Shown here piece after piece: positions 48,845-49,645 of a stretch of DNA of 49,645 nt. Source of the stretch: DAOTUB01 sp034437455 (lineage in GTDB: Bacteria; Chloroflexota; Anaerolineae; B4-G1); assembly GCA_034437455.1 (NCBI GenBank), contig DAOTUB010000221.1:1-49645 (forward strand), written 5' to 3'. Both the position numbers and the translations under genes were made by a program. The stretch's first letter is position 1. Each line of letters opens with the position of its first letter. The notes below the pieces were generated by a model. It was given only the letters and a program-made list of their open reading frames with translations, was not told the origin of the DNA and ran no database searches.

Positions 48845-49645
48845 GAATCGCGCTCGCGCAGATCAACGCGTGCGTCGGCGACCTCGAAGGGAACGTCGAA
48901 CGCTGTCTGGCGGCGATAGAGACTGCCCATAGCCAGGACGCCGCGCTCGTCGTCCTGCCAGAGATGGCGGTTCCCGGATACCCGCCCCGAGACATCCTCT
49001 TCGATTCCAGCTTCACCGAGGCGGCGGCCGAGGCGACCCGCGACCTGGCCCGTCGCGCCGGCGGCGGGCCTCCGGCTGTGGTCGGCACCCTGATGCCGGG
49101 CGACCGCCGGCTGCCCCATCACCCCGGACTGTACAACGCCGCCGTGCTCCTGGACGGCGGCGACGTTCGACTGGTCGCTGCCAAGCGGTTGCTGCCGACG
49201 TATGACGTCTTTTTCGAGCCGCGCTGGTTCCTGCCCGGCCCCGCGCTGCCGCCAACGGTCGTGGCCGGGAAGCGGGTGGGGTTCCTGGTGTGCGAGGATC
49301 TCTGGGACGAGGGGTACGACGTCCACCCGGCTGCCGAGCTTGTCGCCGACGGAGCGGAACTGTTGGTCTGCATCTCCGCCTCGCCGTATCGCCGGGGGAT
49401 TATGGAGCAGCGGCTTTATCACGCCCGTCGCCAACATTGTCCGCTGGTGTACGTCAACCTCTGCGGCGGGAACGACGAGTTGATTTTCGACGGACGGAGT
49501 TTCGCCGTCGACAAACAGGGCGGCGTCATCGCTCGGCTGGCCGGGTTCGAGGAAGAGGTCCGGGTGATCGACCTCGAAAAAGATGCTCCCGCTGAGCTGC
49601 CCGCTGACAAGCGCGAGCACCCGGAAGAGGAGCTTTACCGGGCGC
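48841..49645 (+). CDS. nadE: Glutamine-dependent NAD synthetase, N-terminal part (truncated by window end)
   Basis: The frame opens at ATG 48841, overlapping the preceding stop, and stays open for 268 codons to the end of the window. This part is the nitrilase-type glutaminase domain that supplies ammonia. The catalytic triad is E41 (VVLPEMAVPGYPPRD), K115 (AAKRLLPTYDVFFEPRWF) and C151 (GFLVCEDLWDEG). The synthetase domain with its ATP-binding SGG motif is expected beyond 49645. It would convert nicotinic acid adenine dinucleotide to NAD, fitting the adenylyltransferase at the head of the operon. Confidence 0.9.
   Translation, partial: MRIALAQINACVGDLEGNVERCLAAIETAHSQDAALVVLPEMAVPGYPPRDILFDSSFTEAAAEATRDLARRAGGGPPAVVGTLMPGDRRLPHHPGLYNAAVLLDGGDVRLVAAKRLLPTYDVFFEPRWFLPGPALPPTVVAGKRVGFLVCEDLWDEGYDVHPAAELVADGAELLVCISASPYRRGIMEQRLYHARRQHCPLVYVNLCGGNDELIFDGRSFAVDKQGGVIARLAGFEEEVRVIDLEKDAPAELPADKREHPEEELYRA

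Overview
This high-GC window looks like a chromosomal piece of a Chloroflexota-like (Anaerolineae-type) bacterium. That placement is an inference. It rests on a lipoprotein sugar-binding protein with a repeated VEVTK-type linker, LysM/M23 envelope peptidases, many glycoside-active enzymes, and numerous short palindromic repeats between genes. No rRNA gene is present to confirm it. The window starts exactly at the outer end of an IS1182-type insertion sequence and ends inside an NAD synthetase gene.

Layout. 1-1663: complete IS1182-family element. 1755-5934: a GH38 alpha-mannosidase, then a small two-gene cassette whose second gene (C39-like) is broken by a miniature transposable element. 5995-17962 (minus strand): radical SAM protein and polysaccharide deacetylase, small membrane and hypothetical proteins, a divergent SHMT-like enzyme, an alpha/beta hydrolase, a restriction-enzyme-like fragment, a DUF1963-like gene split by a second kind of miniature element, and two LysM-M23 peptidases. 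18156-22879: RdgB, tRNA-Ser(GGA), a GNAT acetyltransferase, a Nudix-GNAT fusion, a GH1 glycosidase and an orphan ParA. 23011-36203 (plus strand): the central locus. 36275-46103 (minus strand): amphi-Trp protein, aldo/keto reductase, deleted OPRT-like pseudogene, amidohydrolase, SnoaL-like protein, fused molybdenum hydroxylase, LPXTG-type 5'-nucleotidase and monoglyceride lipase. 46285-49645 (plus strand): a tightly packed NAD-related operon with an NMN adenylyltransferase-like protein, a VWA protein, a pyruvate-kinase-like protein and glutamine-dependent NAD synthetase.

The most interesting unit is the 13-kb locus at 23011-36203. A consensus sigma70-type promoter drives a lipoprotein solute-binding protein, two sugar permeases and a GH94 enzyme resembling N,N'-diacetylchitobiose phosphorylase. 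These are followed by a fused GlmU-like nucleotidyltransferase/phosphohexomutase, a ROK repressor, a divergent ROK-like kinase, a PIG-L/LmbE deacetylase and a double-SIS sugar isomerase/deaminase. Together they suggest a complete chitobiose route: uptake, phosphorolysis to GlcNAc-1-P and GlcNAc, mutase plus kinase to GlcNAc-6-P, deacetylation, and SIS-type deamination to fructose-6-P. It has no NagA- or NagB-type gene and pairs a Vibrio-type phosphorylase with Thermococcus-like LmbE/SIS enzymes. The nucleotidyltransferase half of the fusion lacks its catalytic arginine and lysine, so it may be a pseudoenzyme.

A second theme is repeats. Two families of about 111-122 bp non-autonomous elements have clear terminal inverted repeats and 8- or 9-bp target duplications. 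Each has two copies here, and one copy of each interrupts a gene whose frame is restored if the element and one target copy are removed. Other palindromic repeats, one with a nested insertion, fill most of the longer gaps.
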